Below are positions 44,972-53,351 of a DNA stretch of 64,000 nucleotides, in pieces (positions within the stretch are counted from its first letter, which is position 1; each line of letters opens with the position of its first letter). The notes beneath the pieces were generated by a model. It ran no database searches and was not told the origin of the DNA. It saw only the letters and a list, made by a program, of their open reading frames with translations. Source of the DNA: Aggregatibacter kilianii (lineage in GTDB: Bacteria > Pseudomonadota > Gammaproteobacteria > Enterobacterales > Pasteurellaceae); contig NZ_NRCJ01000008.1 of assembly GCF_003129965.1 (NCBI RefSeq), positions 83,557-147,556 on the forward strand. Direction: 5' to 3'. The position numbers were made by a program, and so were the translations under genes.

Positions 44972-46111
44972 TTATTCCCCTTTTAACACATTGGCGGTTT
45001 GAATTTCTAAGGCGCGGCGGGTCGGGACGATAACCGCGATGAACGCCACTAATAAGGATAATCCGATGGTGATCGGCAACACTGGCAGGCGCATGTCAAT
45101 GTAGGCTTTGAACACGGTTAAGCCGAGCACTTGCGCCAATAAATAGCCGATAATCAAGCCGCTGAAAATTGCACATACGGCGATGATTAGGGTTTCCGCG
45201 CCGATTTGTTTGATGATGTCCCGGCTTTTCGCGCCGAGGGCTTTTTGTAATGCAAATTCTTTTGCCCGTTCACCCACAATGGCGATTAAGGTGGTGTTTA
45301 CGCACAGCGTCGCCAAAATCAAAATTACCACAGAAATCAAACCCATCAAGCCTTTGATTTTATCCAGAATCTGCCCTTCGGAGGCGGAGACTTTGCGAAT
45401 CGGATGAATGTCTAAATCGGGATATTGTTGTTGTAATTGTTGGGCGAATTGCTCCACTTGCCCCTGATCGTTTTTCACATTAAGCAATGCATTGGTGGCG
45501 AGGTTTTCTTTTTCCAGCCAGTTTTGCGCGAAATCCAAGCTCACGATGAGCATATTGTCGGTGGCGTCGCCCGCCTCCACGATAGCTTTAATCGTGAACT
45601 GGTGCTTATCCACGGCATTCAGGCTTAAGGTCAGTTTGCTGCCGACTTTTAAATTTAACCGCTCCGCAAGGGTTTTGCCGATCATGGCGTTGCGTTCGTC
45701 GAAGTTCACGCCGATGGGCGTGCCGGTGATTTGCCAGTAGGGGGCGAGGGTTTTCATGTCTTCAAACCACACGCCCATGATGACGATTTTTTCCAGATCG
45801 CTGCGGGTGACGCCGTATAAATAGGGGCTTGCGGCGGTGATTAAGCCTTTCGGCGCTTGGTTAATAATCTCTTGCACCTGATCCACTTTAATTAAGCCGC
45901 CGTTATTAGAACCGATATAAAAGTTGGCGCCGAAAGTGCGAAGTTCCTGACTCATTTTGGTGTTGATGTCGAAATACACCGCCGCCATGGCGGTGACGAT
46001 ACTGGCACCCACGGTGAGCGCGGCAAAAATGATGAACACCCGTTGTAAGCGTAAACGCAGGGCGCGCAACACCAGTCGCCAGAACATATTTATGGGTTTA
46101 TTGTCTGCCAT
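44972..46111 (-). CDS. FtsX-type ABC permease
   Basis: About 379 residues from the ATG at 46111 (MADNKPINMFWR), preceded by GAGGTG; the longer start at 46177 overlaps the neighbour by 80 bp. One N-terminal helix (VFIIFAALTVGASIVTAMAA), a large periplasmic domain and three C-terminal helices (LMGLISVVILILATLCVNTT, IGAETLIIAVCAIFSGLIIG, ITIGLSLLVAFIAVIVPTRR) give the MacB/FtsX topology. It overlaps the sister permease by 14 bp. This corresponds to Cj1662 in the Campylobacter p19 cluster. Confidence 0.85.
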   Translation of the reverse strand: MADNKPINMFWRLVLRALRLRLQRVFIIFAALTVGASIVTAMAAVYFDINTKMSQELRTFGANFYIGSNNGGLIKVDQVQEIINQAPKGLITAASPYLYGVTRSDLEKIVIMGVWFEDMKTLAPYWQITGTPIGVNFDERNAMIGKTLAERLNLKVGSKLTLSLNAVDKHQFTIKAIVEAGDATDNMLIVSLDFAQNWLEKENLATNALLNVKNDQGQVEQFAQQLQQQYPDLDIHPIRKVSASEGQILDKIKGLMGLISVVILILATLCVNTTLIAIVGERAKEFALQKALGAKSRDIIKQIGAETLIIAVCAIFSGLIIGYLLAQVLGLTVFKAYIDMRLPVLPITIGLSLLVAFIAVIVPTRRALEIQTANVLKGE

Positions 46112-47423
46112 AAAGCACCTCGATAGGATAAAGACGGGCAATACGATGTGCCGGGAACCAGGCGCCGATGACCGCAATTAACACGGAAATCACCAACACG
46201 CAAGGCACGACGATCCAGGCGAAACTGAGCGGCGCGCCGAACAACGTTGCGCCGATAAAACGTGCCAAGCCCCAGCCGGCAACGCAACCCAGCACGCCAC
46301 CGATGATGCCGCTGATGATGGCTTCGCAATAAAACAGCAAGACGATTTGCCATTGATAGGCTCCGAGGGCTTTCATTAAGCCGATTTCTTTGCTGCGTTC
46401 GATGATGGTGGTAGTCATTAATGAGGCAATTCCCATGGCGGCGGCGATAAGGGCGGCAAGGGTGACCACGGCGAGCAACAATTGGATTTTCTCAATCACT
46501 ACGCCTTCGGAGGCGGCTACTTGCCAAATCGGGCGAACAATGGCGCCGGAAATGGCTTCTTCCAACTGGTGGGAAATGGAGGAAACATAGGCGGTGCAAT
46601 ACCAACGGTCATATTCTTCCGCCGCCAAGCCGTCCACGTTGGCGCGCGCTTTGCGGGATAACTCATTTTCCGGCACGGTGAGCGCAGAGACTTTCACCGC
46701 CTGTACTTTGCCTTCCAATCCAAGTAAATTTTGCACCGCACTTAGGGGCAGAATCAGTTGTTGTTCTTCCGTGCCGCCGGTTCTGACAATGCCTTTCACG
46801 ATGGCGTTAAGCTGTTGCTGCGGTGCGTTTTCATCCGGTTGATAGCGTAAAGTAATCACGTCACCGATTTTCCATTGATGCTGCTTGGCAAGTTGCGCAC
46901 CCAGCAACGCCGGAATCTGTTCGCCGAAATTATCGGTGGCGTCGTTCACCCATTCGCCCTCCACCTGCCAATAAGGGCTGATGATTTTTTGCCCGGTGTG
47001 GTAGTCGTCTTCATCGGGCACGGCGATTTGATGATCAAAAAACGTGCCGAGAATTTCAACGTCCTGCTCGCTACCGTTTGTTGTGTTGGCTTTCACTTGC
47101 GCGCTAAGTAATGGCGCGAAACCGACGATATTGTTGCGCCAGAAAATGTCTTTGATATTCGGCAGTTCTTTTTCGTCTAAAAAATCCTGTGTGGCGAGAG
47201 AATTATTGCCGCTTACTTCATCGGGCAAAATGGCGCTGCTGGCAGGTTCCACCAAAATGTTTGCACCGTAGGATTTGAGTTCTTTCGCCATTTTGTCGCC
47301 GATGTCGATAGACACCGCAAGCAAGGCGGAAATTAAGCCGGCGGCGAGGAAAATGGTCACGATGGCGAGGAGTTTGCGTTTTAACCCGTAACGCCAGGAT
47401 TGAAATAACATTCTTGCCAACAT
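46098..47423 (-). CDS. FtsX-type ABC permease (first of pair)
   Basis: 441 residues with the same topology as its neighbour: an N-terminal helix (LLAIVTIFLAAGLISALLAV), a periplasmic domain of about 280 residues, and three C-terminal helices (IQLLLAVVTLAALIAAAMGI, ALGAYQWQIVLLFYCEAIIS, AWIVVPCVLVISVLIAVIGA). It begins 2 bp after the DUF2318 gene stop. It corresponds to Cj1661. The pair and the ATPase form a type-VII-like ABC system that does not transport iron itself in an obvious way. Confidence 0.85.
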   Translation of the reverse strand: MLARMLFQSWRYGLKRKLLAIVTIFLAAGLISALLAVSIDIGDKMAKELKSYGANILVEPASSAILPDEVSGNNSLATQDFLDEKELPNIKDIFWRNNIVGFAPLLSAQVKANTTNGSEQDVEILGTFFDHQIAVPDEDDYHTGQKIISPYWQVEGEWVNDATDNFGEQIPALLGAQLAKQHQWKIGDVITLRYQPDENAPQQQLNAIVKGIVRTGGTEEQQLILPLSAVQNLLGLEGKVQAVKVSALTVPENELSRKARANVDGLAAEEYDRWYCTAYVSSISHQLEEAISGAIVRPIWQVAASEGVVIEKIQLLLAVVTLAALIAAAMGIASLMTTTIIERSKEIGLMKALGAYQWQIVLLFYCEAIISGIIGGVLGCVAGWGLARFIGATLFGAPLSFAWIVVPCVLVISVLIAVIGAWFPAHRIARLYPIEVLYGRQ

Positions 47424-47425
47424 GA

Positions 47426-48835
47426 TTATTTCTCCTCTTTCGCAGCAGACGCTTTGTTTAAATAGGCTTCAGGATTATCGCGGAACAGGTTCAGGTTCTT
47501 TTCATCACTGAAGAAATAGGTTTTATCGTTGTAACTGTATTTATGTTCCGTTTTGGTGTTGGTGAGTTTCTTGCCGTTAACGGGATCCGTGACTTCAATT
47601 TCAATGACGGTGGTGAAGTAATTCAAGCCTTCTTCCAAACTTTTTTTGCTGATGACCACTTCCGTCTCCGTTTGCTTCCAGTCGTCAATGGGCACAGGGT
47701 TACAACCGCCCGGTTTGCCGATGGATGGGGTGAACAAACGCACGCCGCAGCCCACGCACACCACTTGGTTGCCTTCCATCACATAACCTTGGTCACCGCA
47801 TAAAATACAGGCGTCGAACACGGCGGCGAGGCTGAGTTTGTCGGGCAGGCGGTTAATCACAAAGAAACGTACCGCTTTGCCGTCATCGGCGATCCAAAGG
47901 AAACGGTGTAATTTGCCGTCTTTCACTTGTTGAATCGGAATGCGCACGTTGTTTTCCGCATCCAACGTGATGCGTTGCGCCTCGGAAAGTTGCGGCGGTT
48001 GGGAGGCGATTTTGTCCCAGTAAAGTTGGGATGACAGAACGATAACAACCGCCGTCAAGCCGTAACCGATGATTTTGGCGGAGGTACGTTTGGCGGCAAT
48101 GGCTTTGCGTTTTTCGATAGGTTGCTGTTCAAGTGCGACCTGACGAACGCGCGGTAAATATGTTTTAAAAGTAAAAACAAGCACGATAAACGCCAGCACG
48201 GCGGCGTTAATGTAATTCAAATAAGTGGCAATATTGCCGGATTTCGCTACAAAACTTAACCGCACTTTGGTAAGTTCCAGCACTTGCAACTTCATTAAAA
48301 TCAGCAATACATCGCCGATGAGCGGAGTAATCAATAACAGCGTAAAAAGCGTGGTTAACAGGATGGAAAGTGCGGTCGTTTTTTTAGGTGTTTTTTGTTG
48401 TTGAAATAAAATGAACAGCCAGCCGGCGACAATTAAGCAGAAAAGGAAACCGAGAACAATGGCGCTGAGGTGCAGTAAAAAATCCGTATTAATCACATCC
48501 GTGCCGGTGATGGCGGCGATGTTCGGATCTTTCGCCCACAAATGTCCGGCGAGCACGGACAACATAATATGCCAAAAGCCATTGAGTTTTTGCCAATGAA
48601 GAAATTGGCTGAAATAAGCAAACAGTAAAATACACAAACCGACAATGGCGACGGTGAGTTTTGCGCTTTGGGTTGCGGGTAAATTTAAGGTAATGAGACT
48701 GCCGACAATAAAGCCGAAAAGGGAAAGCCAAATGAGTTTTTTGAAGTCGGCTTGCGGGTAACGTACCCAGCTGCAAGCGAGCAGCACAGAAATCGGGAGT
48801 AGGGTTTGAATAAGAAAAACAAAGAAATAGTTCAT
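47426..48835 (-). CDS. DUF2318 multi-pass membrane protein of the P19 iron system
   Basis: 469 residues. About nine or ten membrane helices make up the N-terminal ~290 residues. A C-terminal soluble domain has two CxxC pairs (CILCGDQGY and CVGCGVRLF) and GKPGGCNPVP, the DUF2318 signature. The final ~50 residues carry a YHS-like tail (KTYFFSDEKNLNLFRDNPEA). The cysteines suggest a metal or redox role. It corresponds to Cj1660. It lies 186 bp after P19, with a terminator-like hairpin between them. Confidence 0.85.
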   Translation of the reverse strand: MNYFFVFLIQTLLPISVLLACSWVRYPQADFKKLIWLSLFGFIVGSLITLNLPATQSAKLTVAIVGLCILLFAYFSQFLHWQKLNGFWHIMLSVLAGHLWAKDPNIAAITGTDVINTDFLLHLSAIVLGFLFCLIVAGWLFILFQQQKTPKKTTALSILLTTLFTLLLITPLIGDVLLILMKLQVLELTKVRLSFVAKSGNIATYLNYINAAVLAFIVLVFTFKTYLPRVRQVALEQQPIEKRKAIAAKRTSAKIIGYGLTAVVIVLSSQLYWDKIASQPPQLSEAQRITLDAENNVRIPIQQVKDGKLHRFLWIADDGKAVRFFVINRLPDKLSLAAVFDACILCGDQGYVMEGNQVVCVGCGVRLFTPSIGKPGGCNPVPIDDWKQTETEVVISKKSLEEGLNYFTTVIEIEVTDPVNGKKLTNTKTEHKYSYNDKTYFFSDEKNLNLFRDNPEAYLNKASAAKEEK

Positions 48836-48958
48836 AGCTTACTCCGAGTATTTGAATGAATCATATTGCTTATTTTTTAAATTATCTTGGCTCCCTCCGT
48901 TTACGGGGGAGGGAAGGATCTTTTTGAAAAATGTATTAATTATGCACCCAAATAAACA

Positions 48959-48988
48959 AAAACACCTTGATATGCCTCAAGGTGTTTT
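48959..48988 (-). terminator. Hairpin between p19 and DUF2318 genes
   Basis: A perfect 12-bp stem (AAAACACCTTGA/TCAAGGTGTTTT) with a 6-nt loop. On the minus strand it ends in T-rich sequence and may limit transcription into the downstream genes. Confidence 0.65.
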
Positions 48989-49021
48989 ATTGATTTTAAT
49001 TTTTATTCACACCTGAAAGGA

Positions 49022-49543
49022 TTATTTCAAACCGGTGAATTTAAATTCATAGTTCACGTCAAACGGTTTCCACCAACGACCAACACCGGTTTCTTCGTCA
49101 GTGTGACGGTGCATACCGGCTTTTGGTGGCGGGTCGATGTGGTAAGTTAATTTATAGTTACCCACGCCCATCATTTTGATGTTGGCGCCGTAGTGCGGGC
49201 CATCGCTGGCAACCATCGGCATGAAAGTCCCTTCTTGTTTTTCACCGGTGTCGGCGTTCACTAAAGTGTATTGAATGGTTAAATACGGCATCCATTCGCC
49301 GTCACCGAAACCGTTTTTGTTGCCTTTGGTGGCATGAATGTCGGCTTCTAAGTGAATGTCGGATTTCGCTGCCGGTAAGCCCATGCCGCGCGGCTCCATG
49401 TCGATAGGTTGCAAATACACGGCGGCAATTTCCATTTCATTCATGGTGACAGGTTCGCCGATCGGATATTCTTTAAAGCCTAAAGCTGCCGGCGCGGTGA
49501 TCATGCCTGCCAAAAGTGCGGTGGCGATTAATGTTTTTTTCAT
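49022..49543 (-). CDS. p19: P19-type periplasmic iron-binding protein
   Basis: 173 residues with a cleavable signal peptide (MKKTLIATALLAGMITAPAA, cut near residue 21). The mature part (FKEYPIGEPVTMNEMEIAAV, QPIDMEPRGMG, DIHLEADIHATKG, DPPPKAGMHRHTDE) holds the Met/His/Glu residues that bind copper and iron in P19/Tpd proteins, including Met-rich QPIDME and GMHRH. It delivers ferric or ferrous iron to the neighbouring Ftr1 permease. It is 41 bp downstream of the permease gene and has a Shine-Dalgarno AAGGAG. Confidence 0.92.
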   Translation of the reverse strand: MKKTLIATALLAGMITAPAALGFKEYPIGEPVTMNEMEIAAVYLQPIDMEPRGMGLPAAKSDIHLEADIHATKGNKNGFGDGEWMPYLTIQYTLVNADTGEKQEGTFMPMVASDGPHYGANIKMMGVGNYKLTYHIDPPPKAGMHRHTDEETGVGRWWKPFDVNYEFKFTGLK

Positions 49544-49584
49544 ACTTAGTTTCTCCTTAACTTAACAAGTATTTGTCGTTTAAA

Positions 49585-51498
49585 TTAAACGGATTTTCTG
49601 CTTTGGTACTTCATATAAATTAACGCAAAAACAGCGGCGACCAACAACACAGCCTGCGGAACCAATGTTTCTACATAAGGATAAACGCCTAACCACGGGA
49701 TTTCCGGTACGCCGGAAACCAAGGTCGGCTCGAATAATTTGCCTTCAATCAGCTCCAACACGCTTTTACCGGCAAACACGAACGCCATTAAATACATGAA
49801 AGAACCGGTGAACATAAAGAACGGTTTGAGCGGCAATTTCACCACGGTGTAGCGCATGATGAAATAGCACACGGCGAGGATAATCACACCGAGGAAGAAG
49901 CCGCCGAAAAGATAGAAATAATCCACCGCACTTTTCGCGTCGCCGGCAAGGGCGTAATAGAACAGCACGGTTTCCGCGCCTTCACGATACACCGCTAAGA
50001 AGCTGGTGAACCATAATCCCACTAAAGAACCTGTGGTGAGCGCGGTGGACAGTTTGCCTTCTAAGTAACGCTTCCAGTTCTGCGCTTCCACTTTGGACAA
50101 CAGCCAGTAGCTCATCATGAATAACATCACTACGGCGATAATCATGGTGAAGCCTTCTAGCAGTTCACGGCTGGCACCGGAATTGGAGAAAATCAGTTGG
50201 AAGATGGCGGCGGTAATGACGCTACCGATTAACGCCACATAAACGGACTGGCGAATCACCGGCAGTTTGTCCTGATGGTTGTTTTTTACTAAATATGCCA
50301 CGATGGCGGCAACGATTAATAAGGCTTCCAAGCCTTCACGCACGATGATGAGCAGACTGTATAAGAACATACTCCACGCGGTTTGTTCTCCACCCTGTAA
50401 CATTTCTACCGCTTTGGTTAAATCCTGACTTAACCCGGTAGCTTGTTCCTGTAACTTTTCTTTTTCCGCACCGGCTTTCATTAAACTTACCAAGCGGGTG
50501 AAATAACCTTCCAATTGCGCTTTAAAGTTGCTGTCACGGGAGCCGATTTTGTTCTCCATGCCGGTGTTTTCAAAAATATCGAAATAAGTATCTTGCACCG
50601 CCAACATGGCTTTTTTCGCTTCGCCTTGTTCGTACAATCCGATGGCTTGTTGAATTCCCGTGTTCACCTGCACGCTGATTTGTGCCCAGTCTTTATCCGG
50701 CGTGGTATCGGCAACGGTTTGGTTGGCAGGTTGTTCTATTTGATCGTCACGAGTGGTCGGCAAATCCGGAAGCTGTTCTTCAATGTCTTGCAATAATGTG
50801 GTGATTTGATAGCCGAAGTTGCTGATTTGATCAGGCACTTCGCTGAGTTTGATGAGATCGTAAAACTGTTGATTGAAATTGGCGGAAATGGCGGCGGAAC
50901 GGTTTTGACGGATGGACATTTCCATTTCGGAATTTTTAAAACCGTCATACTGCGCTTGTTGCACCAGTTTTTTGGCGGTGGCGTAATCTTTCGCTTCATA
51001 CGCCGTCATGGCTTGAGCTAATAAATCGTCAATGGTTTTAAAACTTTTTTGCCAGTGGGCGGCGATAGTTTGGTTTTCATACACGCCATGTTGACCGGAG
51101 GCGTTGAGTTGATGACCGTCTTTTAAAGAGGGAAGCACTTCCTGAAGTTCGGCTTTCAGCCCGTCGATTTTGGCTTTCACCTGATCTTGCGGCAAACCGT
51201 CGCGAATCATTTTACGAATTTCGCCGAAAGTGGCTTCCATTTGATAGCTTTTTTGTGCGGAGAAGTTAATGCGAATCGGTCCTTCCAGATTTTCAAACAC
51301 CTCAAAATACGCCATTTGCACTTCCGTTTGCGCATCATCGGTTTTGTTTTCGGCATAAAGTGCGGCGGTTTTATCCAACCGATTTTCAATATCCTGCACC
51401 CATGCCTGATAGTTATCTTCCGCATGGGAAAGCGCCGAAAACAAAAGAAAAAGACTAAAAAGAATACATTGATACCAACGGGAAAAACGCATACCCAT
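49585..51498 (-). CDS. FTR1-family iron permease with periplasmic N-domain
   Basis: 637 residues. A signal peptide (SLFLLFSALSHA, cut near residue 26) is followed by about 340 residues of helical periplasmic sequence containing two repeats (YEAKDYATAKKLVQQAQYDG, and NTGIQQAIGLYEQGEAKKAM with FDIFENTGMENKIG). The C-terminal ~250 residues form a seven-helix FTR1 domain with both RExxE motifs, REGLEALL and REGAETVL. This corresponds to Cj1658 and E. coli FetM. It should be the iron channel of the operon and is first in it, next to a Fur-like box. Confidence 0.92.
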   Translation of the reverse strand: MGMRFSRWYQCILFSLFLLFSALSHAEDNYQAWVQDIENRLDKTAALYAENKTDDAQTEVQMAYFEVFENLEGPIRINFSAQKSYQMEATFGEIRKMIRDGLPQDQVKAKIDGLKAELQEVLPSLKDGHQLNASGQHGVYENQTIAAHWQKSFKTIDDLLAQAMTAYEAKDYATAKKLVQQAQYDGFKNSEMEMSIRQNRSAAISANFNQQFYDLIKLSEVPDQISNFGYQITTLLQDIEEQLPDLPTTRDDQIEQPANQTVADTTPDKDWAQISVQVNTGIQQAIGLYEQGEAKKAMLAVQDTYFDIFENTGMENKIGSRDSNFKAQLEGYFTRLVSLMKAGAEKEKLQEQATGLSQDLTKAVEMLQGGEQTAWSMFLYSLLIIVREGLEALLIVAAIVAYLVKNNHQDKLPVIRQSVYVALIGSVITAAIFQLIFSNSGASRELLEGFTMIIAVVMLFMMSYWLLSKVEAQNWKRYLEGKLSTALTTGSLVGLWFTSFLAVYREGAETVLFYYALAGDAKSAVDYFYLFGGFFLGVIILAVCYFIMRYTVVKLPLKPFFMFTGSFMYLMAFVFAGKSVLELIEGKLFEPTLVSGVPEIPWLGVYPYVETLVPQAVLLVAAVFALIYMKYQSRKSV

Positions 51499-51525
51499 CT
51501 CCTTATCGTGAAACTATTCCTACTT

Positions 51526-51544
51526 GTAATTGATAATAATTATC
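51526..51544 (-). promoter_or_regulatory. Fur-like box upstream of the iron operon
   Basis: GTAATTGATAATAATTATC matches the 19-bp Fur consensus at 15 positions. It lies 28 bp upstream of the permease gene. Iron repression of the whole operon is expected. Confidence 0.65.
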
Positions 51545-51831
51545 CTCTAATAAATTCAGAGTGCAAGGAAAAATCCCCCACTTTTCATTGAAATGTGATC
51601 TATGTAGCAGTTATTACAAAATTGAAACAAGTTGTTTACGTTTTTGTGATTTTTTAGTGAGGGGATGCGGGGGGAAAAGTGCGGTCATTTTTCAAGGTGT
51701 TTTTTCGTTGGTGATGACGATATATTTCGGGAATTATTTTATTTATTGAAATAATTATTTTGTGAAGTCTATTTTGTCAAAATTCATTTAAAAATTAAGG
51801 TTTAAAGTAATTATTTGAAAGATTTTTAACT

Positions 51832-51863
51832 TTGGCTTTATTTTTTTTTTTTTGATTTATAAT
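51832..51863 (+). promoter_or_regulatory. Promoter with T13 tract in the spacer, before the TbpB-like gene
   Basis: TTGGCT (51832-51837) and TATAAT (51858-51863) are 20 bp apart and the spacer holds 13 consecutive T (51841-51853). The spacing is longer than the 17-bp optimum. Loss of two to four T would give 16-18 bp. The rest of 51545-51921 is AT-rich with one uptake signal at about 51675. Confidence 0.5.
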
Positions 51864-51921
51864 TTCGCCGTTATTTTTATATTTTTTCTAACCTAAACAA
51901 CTAACTAAGAGGAACCATACT

Positions 51922-52725
51922 ATGCGTAAACTTACGTTTTCCACGCTATTGTTAAGCTCAATCGTCATCACCGCCTGTAGCGGAGGTGGTGGCGGTGGGG
52001 ATAATAATCAGTCTAATCCCATCCCGGAAACAAAATTAACCAATTCTGATTTAACTATTTCTAAAGATTCCTTTGAGAAGGGTGAGTTAAATGGCGCTGA
52101 TATTATGTCAGGAAATAAAAAAGTCGGCGAATTATCAGGTTACAACCGCAATTATTCTTTTAACGGCGCATTTAAAAAAGAAGATAATATTGATATGGTA
52201 GTCGTTGATGGAGTAACTAAATTTGCGATTAGTAAAGCAACAGAGGCTATCGGTGGACTAACAGGGAATGTATTATCGTTCGCGCTAAAAACAGCTTGGA
52301 ATGCAAGCAAAGATCCGACTCGTGATATTTTCTATTTCGGATATGAAACACCGGAAGCCAATATTCCTAAGAAAGGCGTTGTGACTTATAAAGGGAATGC
52401 TAGTCGTTATGATAATGTGAATAATGGCGTAAGAAACGTAGGGGATGCAACATTAATTGCCAACTTTGATAATAAAACGATTAAAGGTGAATTAGACATG
52501 AGTTACCCTAGAAGAAATATTTCCTTACATGAAGCTCCAATTGTAGGAAATGGCTTTAATGGTAAAGCTGTCGCTGAAGGAAATTTTCCGTTCTTTGCCA
52601 GTCGAGAAGGTCAATATGAGGGTAAATTCTTCGGACCAAATGCAGAGGAAGTGGCGGGTAAAGCAACCTTTGATGAATCAGTTAAAGATTTAAATACCAG
52701 TTTCAGTGCTGAAAGAACCAAGTAA
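51922..52725 (+). CDS. TbpB-like surface lipoprotein (single-lobe)
   Basis: 267 residues. The signal peptide ends in the lipobox ITAC (Cys19), followed by a Gly-rich linker (SGGGGGG), a layout typical of Slam-exported surface lipoproteins. The C-terminal ~110 residues form a beta-barrel of the TbpB type, shown by GVVTYKGNAS, ATLIANFDNKTIKGELDM and the signature GQYEGKFFGPNAEEVAGKA. Relatives bind transferrin, factor H, heme or hemoglobin (TbpB, fHbp, HpuA, hemophilin-like). The ligand cannot be told. No TbpA-like receptor or Slam gene is in the window. The gene is downstream of the T13 promoter. Confidence 0.8.
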   Translation: MRKLTFSTLLLSSIVITACSGGGGGGDNNQSNPIPETKLTNSDLTISKDSFEKGELNGADIMSGNKKVGELSGYNRNYSFNGAFKKEDNIDMVVVDGVTKFAISKATEAIGGLTGNVLSFALKTAWNASKDPTRDIFYFGYETPEANIPKKGVVTYKGNASRYDNVNNGVRNVGDATLIANFDNKTIKGELDMSYPRRNISLHEAPIVGNGFNGKAVAEGNFPFFASREGQYEGKFFGPNAEEVAGKATFDESVKDLNTSFSAERTK

Positions 52726-52742
52726 TAATTAGGAGTATTAAA

Positions 52743-53180
52743 ATGAAAAAATTAATTGCAAGTTTAACTTTTGTAACCGTTGCCGCTTCTGTTTTAAGCG
52801 GATGTGTGGACTTTGACCCGTATGTCGGAAAACAATTAAATCCTGAAGCTCGGGGCATTGCGACGGTTCGTGCAACACCATACGGTTGTCATGTATTGGG
52901 CGAAGCCGAAGGAAAAGATAGCGTTGATCAATTTACTCGGGGATATAGTAAAGAAAAATTGCGCGATAGCGCATTAAATGATTTGCGTAATCAGGCAGCA
53001 GAAATCGTAGGAAGATCCAACAAACGAATTACATTGCGCATTATAGAAGAAGGAATCACTTGTGGCGGTGAATGTAGTAAAGATTATCCGCATCTGACAA
53101 TGACCGGGTATAAAGTTGTTGGACAAATTTTTGAATGTGGAGAGAAGGAACCGGTAAAACAAGAATCCAAGAAGGGTTAA
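52743..53180 (+). CDS. DUF4156-type lipoprotein
   Basis: 145 residues with lipobox LSGC (Cys21). The core RATPYGCHVLGEAEGKDSVD, DSALNDLRNQAAEIVG and VGQIFECG is the DUF4156 pattern seen in E. coli YjeI and relatives, which have a pair of cysteines probably forming a disulfide. It has extra CGGEC near residue 105. Function is unknown. It starts 17 bp after the TbpB-like gene and has a Shine-Dalgarno AGGAG, so the two are likely one operon. Confidence 0.75.
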   Translation: MKKLIASLTFVTVAASVLSGCVDFDPYVGKQLNPEARGIATVRATPYGCHVLGEAEGKDSVDQFTRGYSKEKLRDSALNDLRNQAAEIVGRSNKRITLRIIEEGITCGGECSKDYPHLTMTGYKVVGQIFECGEKEPVKQESKKG

Positions 53181-53199
53181 ATTTTTTCCTGAACTAAAC

Positions 53200-53227
53200 A
53201 AAGACCGCCAAAGTGCGGTCTTTTTTT
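53200..53227 (+). terminator. Terminator after the lipoprotein operon
   Basis: AAAGACCGC, a 6-nt loop and GCGGTCTTT, followed by T4. One arm is half of an uptake signal. Confidence 0.75.
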
Positions 53228-53351
53228 ACGGTGTTTTTTCTGCGATTCCGTAACTCCATAAAAAACGCACAAAAAAGTAACCGCACTTTAGATTGTAAGA
53301 TTTAAAGTGCGGTCAATTTCAGCTGTATTTTTATATTTAAACCATACCAAA

